This document shows positions 27,929 through 37,037 of a stretch of 64,000 bases of DNA, one piece after another. The notes below the pieces were generated by a model. That model did not search any database. It was not told the origin of the DNA and was given only the letters and a program-made list of their open reading frames with translations. This stretch comes from Starkeya sp. ORNL1 (GTDB taxonomy: Bacteria; Pseudomonadota; Alphaproteobacteria; Rhizobiales; Xanthobacteraceae): the NCBI RefSeq assembly GCF_012971745.1, contig NZ_CP048834.1:2356001-2420000 (forward strand), read 5' to 3'. Position 1 is the stretch's first letter, and every line of letters starts with the position of its first letter. The translations under genes were made by a program, and so were the position numbers.

Positions 27929-28540
27929 TCAGCGGCCTTGCCGCTCGTCGTCTGCGGCGCCGGCGAGATAGCCGCGGGCAAGGAGCGTCTCCAGCGCCTG
28001 GCGCGTGGTGCCGCATGCCTCGGCCCGGTCCAGCACCCAGGCGATGGCGAGCGCACCGAGGAACAGTTCGCTTGATGTCACCGAGGCGCGGGCATGGCCG
28101 TCCTGCTGCGCCCGCGCCAGGAACTCGCTCGTCAGCGACGAAAGCGAGTCGCAGGACAGGCAGAGCGGGGACCCCTGCTCTTTCACCGCGGCCAGCACCG
28201 GTGCCGGCAAGCCATTGAAGGTTCGTAGATAATCCTGCAGTGCAGCGAGCCAGGCACCGAGCGCGGCGTCCGGATCGGCCATCGCACGGGCCTCGCTCGC
28301 GCGGGCCAGCAACTCCTCCTGCTCGCCTTTCAGGGCGGCGGCGAGCAGGGCCTCGCGCGAGGGGAAATGGCGGTAGAGCGTACCGGCACCGACCCCCGCT
28401 TCGCGGGCGATCTCCTCCAGCGAGGCATTGATGCCGTGCGCGGAGAAGTGCCGCATCGCGGTGTGCAGGATGCGCTCACGATTGCGCCGCGCATCGGCGC
28501 GCAGCTGGGACCGCTCGCTGCTCACGACATCGCTGGTCAT
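27929..28540 (-). CDS. TetR-family repressor
   Basis: The 203-aa protein has the N-terminal TetR helix-turn-helix (RILHTAMRHFSAHGINASLEEIAREAGVGAGTLYRHFPSREALL, written here in parts) and an all-helical ligand domain. The start MTSDVV at 28540 is preferred; a longer frame would run through the operators. It is divergent from the flavin monooxygenase at 28704, and two ATGGAG-N5-CTCCAT-type sites lie between them. It is 46 bases upstream of the GST gene, so repressor and GST may be cotranscribed. Confidence 0.9.
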   Translation of the reverse strand: MTSDVVSSERSQLRADARRNRERILHTAMRHFSAHGINASLEEIAREAGVGAGTLYRHFPSREALLAAALKGEQEELLARASEARAMADPDAALGAWLAALQDYLRTFNGLPAPVLAAVKEQGSPLCLSCDSLSSLTSEFLARAQQDGHARASVTSSELFLGALAIAWVLDRAEACGTTRQALETLLARGYLAGAADDERQGR

Positions 28541-28587
28541 GCGTTTTCCGTCGTCATGCGTTCTTGCTGCCGGGACCGGTTGACTAA

Positions 28588-28608
28588 ATATGGAGGCAGT
28601 CTCCATAT
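28588..28608. promoter_or_regulatory. TetR operator 1, ATATGGAG-N5-CTCCATAT
   Basis: This perfect 8-bp inverted repeat with a 5-base centre sits 48 bases upstream of the TetR start. It is the stronger of two related sites in the divergent spacer. Confidence 0.7.
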
Positions 28609-28620
28609 AGCGTCAAGAGA

Positions 28621-28639
28621 AATGGAGGATGTCTCCGTT
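28621..28639. promoter_or_regulatory. TetR operator 2, AATGGAG-N5-CTCCGTT
   Basis: This repeat has the same half-sites as operator 1 with one mismatch and the same 5-base centre (the centres are 32 bp apart). It lies 65 bases before the monooxygenase gene. Confidence 0.6.
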
Positions 28640-28703
28640 TCCTGAAGGCAAGGACGCCGCTGCGGTCCGTGCCGGTCCGATTTCGGTTCGCTTGGAGCAA
28701 GCC

Positions 28704-29711
28704 ATGACGGCACTGTCGATTCTCGAACTCGTCCGCGTCACCGAAGAGACCGATGCGCGCGGCGCGCTCGACAATGCCCGCGACCTCGCGGCCCACGCCG
28801 AGGATTGGGGCTATCGCCGCATCTGGGTGGCCGAGCATCACAATATGCCGGGCATCGCCAGCGCCGCCACCTCGGTGGTGCTCGCCCATATCGCTGCGGG
28901 CTCGAAGACCATCCGGGTCGGCGCCGGCGGCATCATGCTGCCCAACCACTCGCCCTACGTCATCGCCGAGCAGTTCGGCACGCTGGAACGGCTGTTCCCC
29001 GGCCGCATCGATCTCGGGCTCGGCCGCGCGCCGGGCACCGACCAGATTACGCTGCGCGCGCTGCGCCGGACCAATGAGTCCGCCGACAATTTCCCGCAGG
29101 ACGTGCTGGAACTGCAGGCCTTCCTGGCACCGGCCGGCCCCAACCAGCGCATCCAGGCGGTGCCGGCGGCGGGCACGCAGGTGCCACTCTGGATTCTCGG
29201 CTCCAGCAATTTCGGCGCGATGCTCGCCGCCGAACTCGGCCTGCCCTATGCCTTCGCCTCGCACTTCGCGCCCGAATTGCTGCTGCCGGCGCTCGACATC
29301 TATCGCAGCCGCTTCAAGCCTTCGGAACAGCTCGCCCGCCCCTATGCAATGGTCGGCGTCAATGTCCTCGCCGCCCCGACCGATGCCGAGGCGCGCCGGC
29401 TGGCGACGACCCAGCAAATGTCCTTCGCCGACATCTTCCGCGGCGCGCGCGGCCTGAGCCGCCCGCCGATCGACGACATCGAAAACTACTGGTCGCCGAT
29501 GGAGAAGGCGCAGGCAATGCGCATGCTCGCTCGCTCCATCGTCGGCTCGCCGGAGACAGTGCGCGCCGGCCTCGATGCGCTGGTGGCGGAGACCGGCGCC
29601 GACGAACTCATCGTGGTGTCGGACGTCTATGACCATGCCAAGCGGCTGCGCTCCTTCGAGCTCATCGCCGAGGTCGCCGGCATCCGTGCCGGCCAGACAG
29701 AAGCTGCCTAA
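28704..29711 (+). CDS. Luciferase-like (LLM) flavin-dependent monooxygenase
   Basis: The 335-aa protein is an MsnO8-type LLM oxidoreductase: TIM-barrel motifs [36 protein letters not shown] and [10 protein letters not shown] are in place. It would use reduced FMN and oxygen, or F420-like reduction in some relatives. GGAG six bases upstream supports ATG 28704. Control by the divergent TetR is likely. It is convergent with the cardiolipin synthase gene. Confidence 0.92.
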   Translation: MTALSILELVRVTEETDARGALDNARDLAAHAEDWGYRRIWVAEHHNMPGIASAATSVVLAHIAAGSKTIRVGAGGIMLPNHSPYVIAEQFGTLERLFPGRIDLGLGRAPGTDQITLRALRRTNESADNFPQDVLELQAFLAPAGPNQRIQAVPAAGTQVPLWILGSSNFGAMLAAELGLPYAFASHFAPELLLPALDIYRSRFKPSEQLARPYAMVGVNVLAAPTDAEARRLATTQQMSFADIFRGARGLSRPPIDDIENYWSPMEKAQAMRMLARSIVGSPETVRAGLDALVAETGADELIVVSDVYDHAKRLRSFELIAEVAGIRAGQTEAA

Positions 29712-29723
29712 GTCGGCGGCGAC

Positions 29724-31157
29724 TTACAAATACGGCGAAGCGAGCCAGACGGCGCGATTGCGCAGCTTCAGGGCGAACGGTCGGGCGCGCAGCGTCTCCA
29801 GGGTCTCGGCCCGCGCGGTCGCAATCCTGGCTTCGATGCGCCGCGCCACTTCGCCGGAGAGCATGGGATCATAGACTTCGAGGTCGAGCTCGAAATTGAG
29901 CCGCAGGCTGCGCGGGTCGAGGTTGGAGGAGCCGACATAGGCCCACTCACCATCGACGGCCAATAATTTGGAATGGTCGAACGCGCCGGAAGCCCGCCAG
30001 ACGCGGCAATTGCCGTTCAGCACCTGGTCGAGCTGCGCCGTCATCGCATAATCGACCAGCCGCAGATTGTTGTTCGAGGGGATGACGATATCGACATCCA
30101 CTCCCCTGCGTCCGGCGACGCCGAGCGCGCCAATCAGTTGCAGGTCGGGCAGGAAATAGGGCGAGCTGATCCGCACGCTGCGTTGCGCGACAGCCAGCAC
30201 GCCCATGATCATGCTGTGCGTGCAGGCGAGATTGCGGTCCGGGCCGGACGGCACGACGCGCACCGCCGCGTCGCCCCGCGGCGGGCCTTCGCGCACCTCC
30301 CAGGCCGCGCCGCCCAGTTGCTCGTCCGTAGTGAACGCCCAGTCGTGCGCGAACACCGTCAGGAGCTGGCCGACCGCCGGCCCCTCGACGCGGAAATGCG
30401 TGTCGTGCGCGAGATCCGTGCCGCCGAAAGCGGTGGTGAATTGCGCCCGGATGTTCATGCCGCCGGTAAAGGCCAGGGCGCCGTCGACCACCAGCATCTT
30501 CCGGTGGCTGCGCAGATTGGCGTAGGGCAGCCGCGGGCCGACGAGTTCACCCATGAACAGCGCGGTGGTCACGCCGCCCTCGCGCAGCCGGCCGACGATG
30601 GGAGGCCGGGAATAGCGCGCGCCGACCGCATCGATCAGCACCCGCACCGCGACGCCGCGCGCCTGAGCCGCGACCAGGGCGTCGGCGAACTCGCTGCCGA
30701 CCGGGTCATTGTCGAAGATGTAGCTCGACAGCGCGACATGCCGCTCGGCCGCCCGGATCGCGGCGAGCATCTGCGGATAGGCCCCGTCGCCGCCGTCGAG
30801 CAGGCGCACCGCATTGCCAGCGGTCAGCGGGAAGGCCGCCACCTGGTCGCCCAGCTTCTGCATCGAAGCGAAGCCCGCCGGCACCGAGATCGCCACGGGC
30901 GGCTCGCCGAACGGCCCCTGCCCGCGCTCCACCTCGGCGCGGCGCTGGCCGGCGGCGGATTGCCGGATGCGATTGATGCCGGCCACCAGATAGAGGAAGG
31001 CGCCGAGGAAGGGCGAGAGCATGATGACGCCGACCCAGCCGATGGCGGCGCGCACATCATCCTTGGTCATCGCCGCATGAACGGCGGCGATGGTCCCGAT
31101 GACACCGCTGGCGACGATGACGATGTGGGGCCAATATTCCGACAAGAAGCGGATCAT
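29724..31157 (-). CDS. cls: Cardiolipin synthase
   Basis: The 477-aa membrane phospholipase-D-superfamily enzyme condenses phosphatidylglycerol molecules to cardiolipin. It has two N-terminal membrane spans (PHIVIVASGVIGTIAAVHA and AAIGWVGVIMLSPFLGAFLYLVAG) and two HKD motifs (SHRKMLVVDG and DHSKLLAVDG), each followed by a GG/GS N motif (TGGMNI, GSSNLD). Length and order match ClsA-type enzymes. It precedes the AtoE gene's end by 26 bases on the same strand, so partial cotranscription is possible. Confidence 0.94.
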   Translation of the reverse strand: MIRFLSEYWPHIVIVASGVIGTIAAVHAAMTKDDVRAAIGWVGVIMLSPFLGAFLYLVAGINRIRQSAAGQRRAEVERGQGPFGEPPVAISVPAGFASMQKLGDQVAAFPLTAGNAVRLLDGGDGAYPQMLAAIRAAERHVALSSYIFDNDPVGSEFADALVAAQARGVAVRVLIDAVGARYSRPPIVGRLREGGVTTALFMGELVGPRLPYANLRSHRKMLVVDGALAFTGGMNIRAQFTTAFGGTDLAHDTHFRVEGPAVGQLLTVFAHDWAFTTDEQLGGAAWEVREGPPRGDAAVRVVPSGPDRNLACTHSMIMGVLAVAQRSVRISSPYFLPDLQLIGALGVAGRRGVDVDIVIPSNNNLRLVDYAMTAQLDQVLNGNCRVWRASGAFDHSKLLAVDGEWAYVGSSNLDPRSLRLNFELDLEVYDPMLSGEVARRIEARIATARAETLETLRARPFALKLRNRAVWLASPYL

Positions 31158-31183
31158 GTTGCGGTTCCCGAAGACCGTACCTG

Positions 31184-32626
31184 TCAGGGCTGCATGGGAG
31201 GCGCGTAGCTGAAGGTGGCCATCAGCAAGGCGGCGACGAACAGCACGATGGGGAAATGGACCATGAACTGGATCGAGGTATAGCCGATCAGGTCCTTCGC
31301 CTTCAGGCCCAATATGCCGAGCAGCGGCAGCATCCAGAACGGGTTGATGAAGTTCGGCAAGGTCTCGGCGATGTTGTAGACCATCACGGTCCAGCCGAGA
31401 TGCGCGCCCACTTCATTGGCCGCCGTCATCACATAGGGCGCCTCGACGATCCATTTGCCGCCGGCAGAGGGGATGAAGAGGCCGAGGATGGCGGAATAGA
31501 TGCCGACCAGGAACGAGAACGAGGTTGGGTTGGCGGATGCCCCGACGAACCAGCCGGCGATGGTGTGCGACAGCGACACACCCTGCCCGTCCGGGGCATG
31601 GGTGAGTATCTGCGAAATGCCGGCATAGAACGGGAATTGCAGCATCACCCCGGCGACGCACGGCATCGCTTTGGAGAACGCCGTGAGCAGGCTGCGCGGC
31701 CGCCAGTGCAGCAGGATGCCGAGGAACAGGAAGACGAAATTATAGATGTTCAGCCCGGACAGCGTGATCAGCGGATTGCCGGACTGGAACGCGTACCACA
31801 GCCAGCCGGACGCCAGCAGCACGACCAGGATGGTCAGGATCGGGCTGAATTCCAGGAAGTCTCCCGGCCGGCGCGGCGGTTCGCTCACGGGGCTGTGGTC
31901 GTCGAGCGAGACGCCAAGCTCCGCGGCGGTCTTCTCGTTGCCGGGCGGCGGCGCGGTGAAGCGGCAGATGGTGGCGGAGATCAGCATCACCAGCGCGATG
32001 ACCACGCCATTCTGCCAGGTGAGGATGGTCTGCGAGAATCCGATGACGCCGGTGATCGGCATGAGGGACTGCGGGATGCTCGCCGCGTTGGCCTGGAGCT
32101 GGGCCGCGGAAGACGTGATGCCGAGGGTGAAGCCGCAGCCGAGGCCGAGATAGCCGGCCGCGCCCGCGGCGCGGTAGTCGAGCCGCAGATCGGTACGGCG
32201 TGCGATGGCGCGCACCAGCAGGCCGGAGAAGATCAGGCTGAGGCCCCAGTTCAGCAGCGAGACTACAATGCTGAGCATGCCGACGAACACGATGGCGCCT
32301 CGCGCCGTCTTCGGCACGGAGGCCAGCCGGTGCAGCAGGGCGGCCACCGGCGGCGAGACCGCGACCACGTAGCCGCCAATGGCGACGAACGCCATCTGCA
32401 TGGTGAAGGGAATGAGGTTCCAGAAGCCGTCGCCGAAGGCACGGCTGACGGTGAGCGGCGATGCCCCGTGCAGCATCGCGCCCGCCGCCACCGCGACCAC
32501 CGCGATGAGGACGAACACATAGGCATCCGGGAACCAGCGTTCGCCGAAGCCGACGAAGCCATGCGCATATCCGCGCAGCGTGTTGCCGGCCGCAGCGCGC
32601 TCCGGAATGCGCTTCTGTTCGTTCAT
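31184..32626 (-). CDS. Short-chain fatty acid transporter (AtoE family)
   Basis: The 480-aa polytopic membrane protein matches the AtoE/TIGR00366 family for uptake of short-chain acids such as butyrate or acetoacetate. Conserved stretches include NWGLSLIFSGLLVRAIARR, GFTLGITSSAAQLQAN and IPSAGGKWIVEAPYVM. About 11-12 spans are visible. The ATG at 32626 is chosen since MNEQKR gives a short cytoplasmic tail as in the family. It is divergent from the patatin gene across 130 bases. Confidence 0.9.
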   Translation of the reverse strand: MNEQKRIPERAAAGNTLRGYAHGFVGFGERWFPDAYVFVLIAVVAVAAGAMLHGASPLTVSRAFGDGFWNLIPFTMQMAFVAIGGYVVAVSPPVAALLHRLASVPKTARGAIVFVGMLSIVVSLLNWGLSLIFSGLLVRAIARRTDLRLDYRAAGAAGYLGLGCGFTLGITSSAAQLQANAASIPQSLMPITGVIGFSQTILTWQNGVVIALVMLISATICRFTAPPPGNEKTAAELGVSLDDHSPVSEPPRRPGDFLEFSPILTILVVLLASGWLWYAFQSGNPLITLSGLNIYNFVFLFLGILLHWRPRSLLTAFSKAMPCVAGVMLQFPFYAGISQILTHAPDGQGVSLSHTIAGWFVGASANPTSFSFLVGIYSAILGLFIPSAGGKWIVEAPYVMTAANEVGAHLGWTVMVYNIAETLPNFINPFWMLPLLGILGLKAKDLIGYTSIQFMVHFPIVLFVAALLMATFSYAPPMQP

Positions 32627-32756
32627 GTGCGGAACCGACTCATCTGGAATTGACCCGAGCTTACGTGTAGCAACACCAATATAAAACACGCTATGGTCGC
32701 AGTAATATTCGCCTTCTCTTGCCGGACAACAGCCATGATGCTCGGGAGGAACAGCC

Positions 32757-34007
32757 GTGCCGCGAGACGCTGACACCGGCCCGTCGGAAACCCAACTTGC
32801 TGATTCCGTTGCCGGATTTGCCTGGGATGGCAACACGCTCGAACCGGGCATCGCCCTGGCGATGTCGGGCGGCGGCTTCCGCGCCATGCTGTTTCATGCC
32901 GGCGCGCTGATGCGGCTCAACGAGCTTGGCCTGCTGTCGAAACTGAAACGGATCTCCAGCGTGTCCGGCGGCTCCATCGCTTCCGGATATCTGGCCACGG
33001 TCTGGCCCCGGCTCGGCAGTCCTGGTCCCGATGGCGTATTCGCGGACTTCAAGAGCATTTATGTCGAGCCGGTCCTGGGCTTTTCGCGGCGCAATCTCGA
33101 CGTGAAGACCGCGCTCACCGGCCTGCTGCCCGGATTCTCGGCGGCCGCCCAATTGGCGAAGAGCTACGAGAACTACTTGTTCGATACACGGACGCTGCAG
33201 GACATTCCGGACAATCCGCGCTTCGTGTTCTGTGCGACCAATCTGCAGAGCGGCGTGCTGTTCCGCTTCTCCAAACCCTATGCCGGCGACTATGTGATCG
33301 GCCGGCTCGACCAGCCGAAGATCCGGCTCTCGCAGGCGGTCGCGGCCTCGTCGGCGTTTCCACCCGTGCTCTCGCCAATGGAACTGACGCTGCCGGCGGG
33401 CAGCTTCACCGACTGGCCGACGCAATCCGGCACGCAATCGGTGCCGCCAGCTGAACTTGCCAAGATGCGCGAGCGGGTCGTGCTGACCGACGGCGGCGTC
33501 TACGACAATCACGGGCTGGAACCGGTGGTCAAACGCTACATGACGGTGCTGGTCAGCGATGGCGGCGCGCCGTTCGGGCGAGGCTCCGAGATCGGGTTCG
33601 ACTGGGTACGCCAGCTCAAGCGCATACTGGACGTGACCGACAACCAGGTTCGTGCGCTGCGGCGGCGCAATCTTATCGATCGGTTCTCCGCCGGCAAGGC
33701 GGCCTTTGACGGCGGCACGCTCAGCGCCACCCAGACCGACCCGGTCAAACGGCTTGGTGCCTATTGGGGCATCGACACCGATGTCGCCAGGTTCACGCTT
33801 CCGGATGCCTTGCCCTGCAATGGCCCGCTCACCGACCGCCTCGCCCGCACCTCGACGCGGCTCGCCGATCTCGGCGACACGGTCTCGAAGCAGCTTGTCA
33901 ATTGGGGCTATGCGATCTGCGACCGCAGCGTGCGAACCCACTATCGCGGCGCGGCTCCACTCGCCGGCACCCCGCCGGCATGGCCCTATCCAGGCTCCCC
34001 GTTGTAA
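32757..34007 (+). CDS. Patatin-like phospholipase
   Basis: The 416-aa protein has the patatin oxyanion motif GGGFRAMLFHAGAL near residue 40, the nucleophile elbow SVSGGS and the catalytic Asp in LTDGGVYDN. The Ser-Asp dyad is complete; the elbow's first position is Ser rather than Gly, a variant common in bacterial patatins. The start is GTG at 32757 with GGGAGG just upstream. No signal peptide is seen. Substrate is probably a membrane lipid. Confidence 0.9.
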   Translation: MPRDADTGPSETQLADSVAGFAWDGNTLEPGIALAMSGGGFRAMLFHAGALMRLNELGLLSKLKRISSVSGGSIASGYLATVWPRLGSPGPDGVFADFKSIYVEPVLGFSRRNLDVKTALTGLLPGFSAAAQLAKSYENYLFDTRTLQDIPDNPRFVFCATNLQSGVLFRFSKPYAGDYVIGRLDQPKIRLSQAVAASSAFPPVLSPMELTLPAGSFTDWPTQSGTQSVPPAELAKMRERVVLTDGGVYDNHGLEPVVKRYMTVLVSDGGAPFGRGSEIGFDWVRQLKRILDVTDNQVRALRRRNLIDRFSAGKAAFDGGTLSATQTDPVKRLGAYWGIDTDVARFTLPDALPCNGPLTDRLARTSTRLADLGDTVSKQLVNWGYAICDRSVRTHYRGAAPLAGTPPAWPYPGSPL

Positions 34008-34011
34008 GCGT

Positions 34012-34476
34012 CTACTTCGCGCTCGAGCGGCGGGTGGCGAGGACGTTGCGGATCGAGAAGCTGGAGTGGATCCGCGACACGCCCGGCAGCGTGGACAGGA
34101 TCTCGGTGTGGATGCGCTCGAATTCGGCGGCGCTGTCGACTTCCACGCGCAGCAGATAATCCGAGCCGCCGGTCATCAGATAGCATTCCCGGATCTCCGG
34201 ATGCCGGCGCACCGCGGTCTCGAAGCGGGTGAGGTAGTCCTCGGTCTGCCGGTCGAGGGTGATGTTGATGATCACCGCCATGGCGGCTTCCCGCGACGAG
34301 TGGTCGACGAGCGCGGTGTAGCCGCGGATCACGCCGTCATGTTCGAGCACGCGGATCCGCCGCAGGCAGGCGGACGGCGACAGCCCGACCTCCTCCGCGA
34401 GCTTGATATTGCTCATCCGCGCATTGAGCCGCAGCAGGCGGATGATGTTGCGGTCGATCGCATCCAGGCCGGCCAT
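34012..34476 (-). CDS. Lrp/AsnC-family regulator of the D-alanine genes
   Basis: The 154-aa protein has an N-terminal AsnC HTH (LDAIDRNIIRLLRLNARMSNIKLAEEVGLSPSACLRRIR in part) and a RAM ligand-binding domain (YLMTGGSDYLLRVEVDS). AAGGA upstream supports ATG 34476. It is divergent from the alanine racemase and D-amino-acid dehydrogenase genes, the arrangement of DadR-type regulators that activate the operon with alanine. The 127-base spacer is AT-richer around 34505-34535. Confidence 0.93.
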   Translation of the reverse strand: MAGLDAIDRNIIRLLRLNARMSNIKLAEEVGLSPSACLRRIRVLEHDGVIRGYTALVDHSSREAAMAVIINITLDRQTEDYLTRFETAVRRHPEIRECYLMTGGSDYLLRVEVDSAAEFERIHTEILSTLPGVSRIHSSFSIRNVLATRRSSAK

Positions 34477-34603
34477 GAAACATCCTTCGATTCCTCGGCC
34501 GATCCTTGCACATTTTGCTCCCTGATGAAATTTCCGCGCGCTGATCGCCGAGTTCTTGCGCGATCGTTGCGCTAGGCTTGGCACCATCTTCGCGAGGTGG
34601 CGC

Positions 34604-35722
34604 ATGTACGGGGAAATTTCCGAACCATTGGCGGCTGACACCGCTTCGGGCGTGCTGACGATCGACCTGTCCGCTTTGGTGCGGAACTATCGCACCCTCC
34701 AGCAGCGCCTGGTGCCAACGGTGGCGGCAGCCGTGGTGAAGGCGGATGCCTATGGCCTCGGCGCGGCGCAGGTGGTGCCGGCGCTCCAGGCGGCCGGCTG
34801 CCGCGACTTCTTCGTCGCCCATCTCGGCGAGGCCTTGAAGCTGCGGCCGGTGCTCGCCGCCGACGCCCGGCTGTTCGTGCTGAACGGCCTGCTGCCGGGT
34901 GCCGAGCGGCAGTGTGCCGACACCGGCATCATTCCCGTGCTCAACTCGCTCGACCAGGTGACGAACTGGGCGTCCGTGGCGCGGGCCCGCGGCGCGGAGC
35001 TGCCCGCCGTTCTCCAGTTCGACACCGGCATGTCGCGCTTCGGCCTGTCGGCCAGCGACGTGCAGGAACTTGCGCTCTATCCCTCGCGGCTGCGCGGCGT
35101 GCGCGTGCTGTTCCTGATGAGCCATCTGGCATCGGCGGACGAGCCCGGCGATCCGCAGAACGCCGATCAGCTTGCCAGCTTGCACCGCTTCGCCTCGGCG
35201 TTCCCGGAAGCGGAGCTGTGCTTCGCCAATTCCGGCGGCATCTTTCTCGATGCCGCCTATCACGGCGCGATGGCCCGTCCGGGGATCGCGCTCTATGGCG
35301 GCGCACCGACCGTCGGCGCGCGCAATGCGCTTTCGCCGGTGGTGCGGCTCGACGTCCGCGTCATCCAGACCCGCACGGTCCCGGCCGGCGCGCGCGTCGG
35401 CTACGGCGGCGCCTGCGTCACGTCGCGGGAGACGAGGCTCGCGACCATTGCCGCCGGCTATGCCGACGGGCTTCCCCGCCATCTCGGCGACAAGGGCGCC
35501 GCCTATTTCGGCGAGGTGCGCCTGCCGATCGTCGGACGGGTGTCGATGGACAGCATCACCCTCGACATCTCTGCACTGCCGCCGGGCGAGTTGAAGCTCG
35601 GCGATCTCGTCGAGATGATCGGCCCGCACCAGACGCTCGAAGACATTGCGAGTGCAGCCGGCACGATCTCCTACGAGATTCTCACCAGACTTGGTCACCG
35701 CTACCATCGCGCATACCGTTGA
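34604..35722 (+). CDS. alr: Alanine racemase, catabolic type
   Basis: The 372-aa PLP enzyme interconverts L- and D-alanine. PLP-binding Lys46 (VVKADAYGLG) and catalytic Tyr267 (RVGYGG) are both present, with the barrel and C-terminal beta domain (SMDSITLDIS). It is followed 45 bases later by a D-amino-acid dehydrogenase, so it is the DadX-type racemase that feeds D-alanine into oxidation rather than the cell-wall enzyme. A GAGG motif precedes the ATG at 34604. Confidence 0.94.
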   Translation: MYGEISEPLAADTASGVLTIDLSALVRNYRTLQQRLVPTVAAAVVKADAYGLGAAQVVPALQAAGCRDFFVAHLGEALKLRPVLAADARLFVLNGLLPGAERQCADTGIIPVLNSLDQVTNWASVARARGAELPAVLQFDTGMSRFGLSASDVQELALYPSRLRGVRVLFLMSHLASADEPGDPQNADQLASLHRFASAFPEAELCFANSGGIFLDAAYHGAMARPGIALYGGAPTVGARNALSPVVRLDVRVIQTRTVPAGARVGYGGACVTSRETRLATIAAGYADGLPRHLGDKGAAYFGEVRLPIVGRVSMDSITLDISALPPGELKLGDLVEMIGPHQTLEDIASAAGTISYEILTRLGHRYHRAYR

Positions 35723-35767
35723 GCCGACCCCAAGGCGCCGCGAAGCCGAGCCGAACCAGAGGCAACC

Positions 35768-37021
35768 ATGAAGATCGTCATTCTCGGCGCGGGCGTCATC
35801 GGCGTGACCTCCGCCTATTACCTCGCCAAGGCGGGGCACCAGGTGACCGTGCTGGATCGCCAGACCGGTCCCGCGCTGGAGACCAGCTTCGCCAATGCCG
35901 GCGAGGTGTCCCCCGGCTATGCCTCGCCCTGGGCCGCGCCCGGCATTCCGCAGAAGGCGATCAAATGGCTGTTCATGAAGCATGCGCCGCTGGTCATCCG
36001 GCCGATGCTGGATGCCGCCACCTGGCGCTGGATGGCGGGCATGCTGCGCAACTGCACCGCCGCCCGCTATGCGGTGAACAAGGGACGGATGGTGCGCCTC
36101 GCCGAATACAGCCGCGACTGCCTGATCGCGCTGCGCAGCGAAACGGGCATCGCCTATGACGAGCGGGCGCAGGGAACGCTACAGCTGTTCCGCACGCAGA
36201 AGCAGCTCGACGGCATCGGCAAGGATGTCGCGGTGCTCAGGGCGGACGGCGTGCCGTTCGAAGTGCTCGACCCCGCCGGATGCGTCGCGGCGGAGCCGGG
36301 ATTGGCCCCGGTGCGCGAAAAGATCGTCGGTGGCCTGCGCCTGCCGCACGACGAGACCGGCGACTGCTTCAAGTTCACCAATGAAGTGCACCGGCTGTGC
36401 GAGGCGATGGGCGTCACCTTCCGGTTCGGCGTCGACATCCGCCGGCTGAAGCTGGAAGGCGGGCGCGTCGTCGCGGTCGAGACCGCGTCGGGCGATGTCG
36501 AGGCCGATATCTTCGTCGCGGCGCTCGGCAGCTACACGCCGGCGCTGCTGCGCCCACTCGGCCTCACGCTGCCGGTCTATCCGGTGAAGGGCTATTCGAT
36601 CACCGTCCCCATCATCGACGCGGCGCGCGCGCCGGTCTCCACCGTGATGGACGAGACCTACAAGGTCGCGATCACCCGCCTCGGCGACCGTATCCGCGTC
36701 GGCGGCATGGCCGAGATCGCCGGCTTCGCGCTCGACCTGCCGCCGGCGCGCCGGGCGACGCTCGAATATTCCGTGGAAGACCTGTTCGGCGGTGCCGGCG
36801 ACCAGAAGCGCGCCAGCTTCTGGACCGGCCTCAGGCCGATGACGCCGGATGGCACGCCGGTGATCGGCGCCACGCGTTACAGGAATCTCTATCTCAATTC
36901 CGGCCACGGCACGCTCGGCTGGACCATGGCCTGCGGCTCCGGCCGCGTCCTGGCGGATTTGCTCAGCGGCGCCAGGCCCGAAATCGAGACGGCGGATCTT
37001 GGGCTTGGGCGCTACCGCTAA
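35768..37021 (+). CDS. dadA: D-amino-acid dehydrogenase
   Basis: The 417-aa FAD enzyme has the Rossmann motif ([19 protein letters not shown]), the DadA hallmark [22 protein letters not shown] and a C-terminal FAD-binding [14 protein letters not shown]. It oxidises D-alanine to pyruvate and ammonia, passing electrons to the respiratory chain. Position after the racemase and opposite the Lrp gene makes the assignment firm. It is convergent with a GMC oxidoreductase, 16 bases away. Confidence 0.95.
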   Translation: MKIVILGAGVIGVTSAYYLAKAGHQVTVLDRQTGPALETSFANAGEVSPGYASPWAAPGIPQKAIKWLFMKHAPLVIRPMLDAATWRWMAGMLRNCTAARYAVNKGRMVRLAEYSRDCLIALRSETGIAYDERAQGTLQLFRTQKQLDGIGKDVAVLRADGVPFEVLDPAGCVAAEPGLAPVREKIVGGLRLPHDETGDCFKFTNEVHRLCEAMGVTFRFGVDIRRLKLEGGRVVAVETASGDVEADIFVAALGSYTPALLRPLGLTLPVYPVKGYSITVPIIDAARAPVSTVMDETYKVAITRLGDRIRVGGMAEIAGFALDLPPARRATLEYSVEDLFGGAGDQKRASFWTGLRPMTPDGTPVIGATRYRNLYLNSGHGTLGWTMACGSGRVLADLLSGARPEIETADLGLGRYR

Positions 37022-37037
37022 GGCCCGAGCTACCGGC

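Noticed and set aside
32651..32686. TTGACC ... TATAAA as a promoter for the patatin gene
   Set aside because: The spacer is 24 bases, too long for a sigma-70 promoter.
34579..34594. Sigma-54-like TGGCACC-ATCT-TCGCG before the alanine racemase
   Set aside because: It deviates in the -12 element and ends 10 bases before the start codon, leaving no room for a leader and ribosome-binding site.
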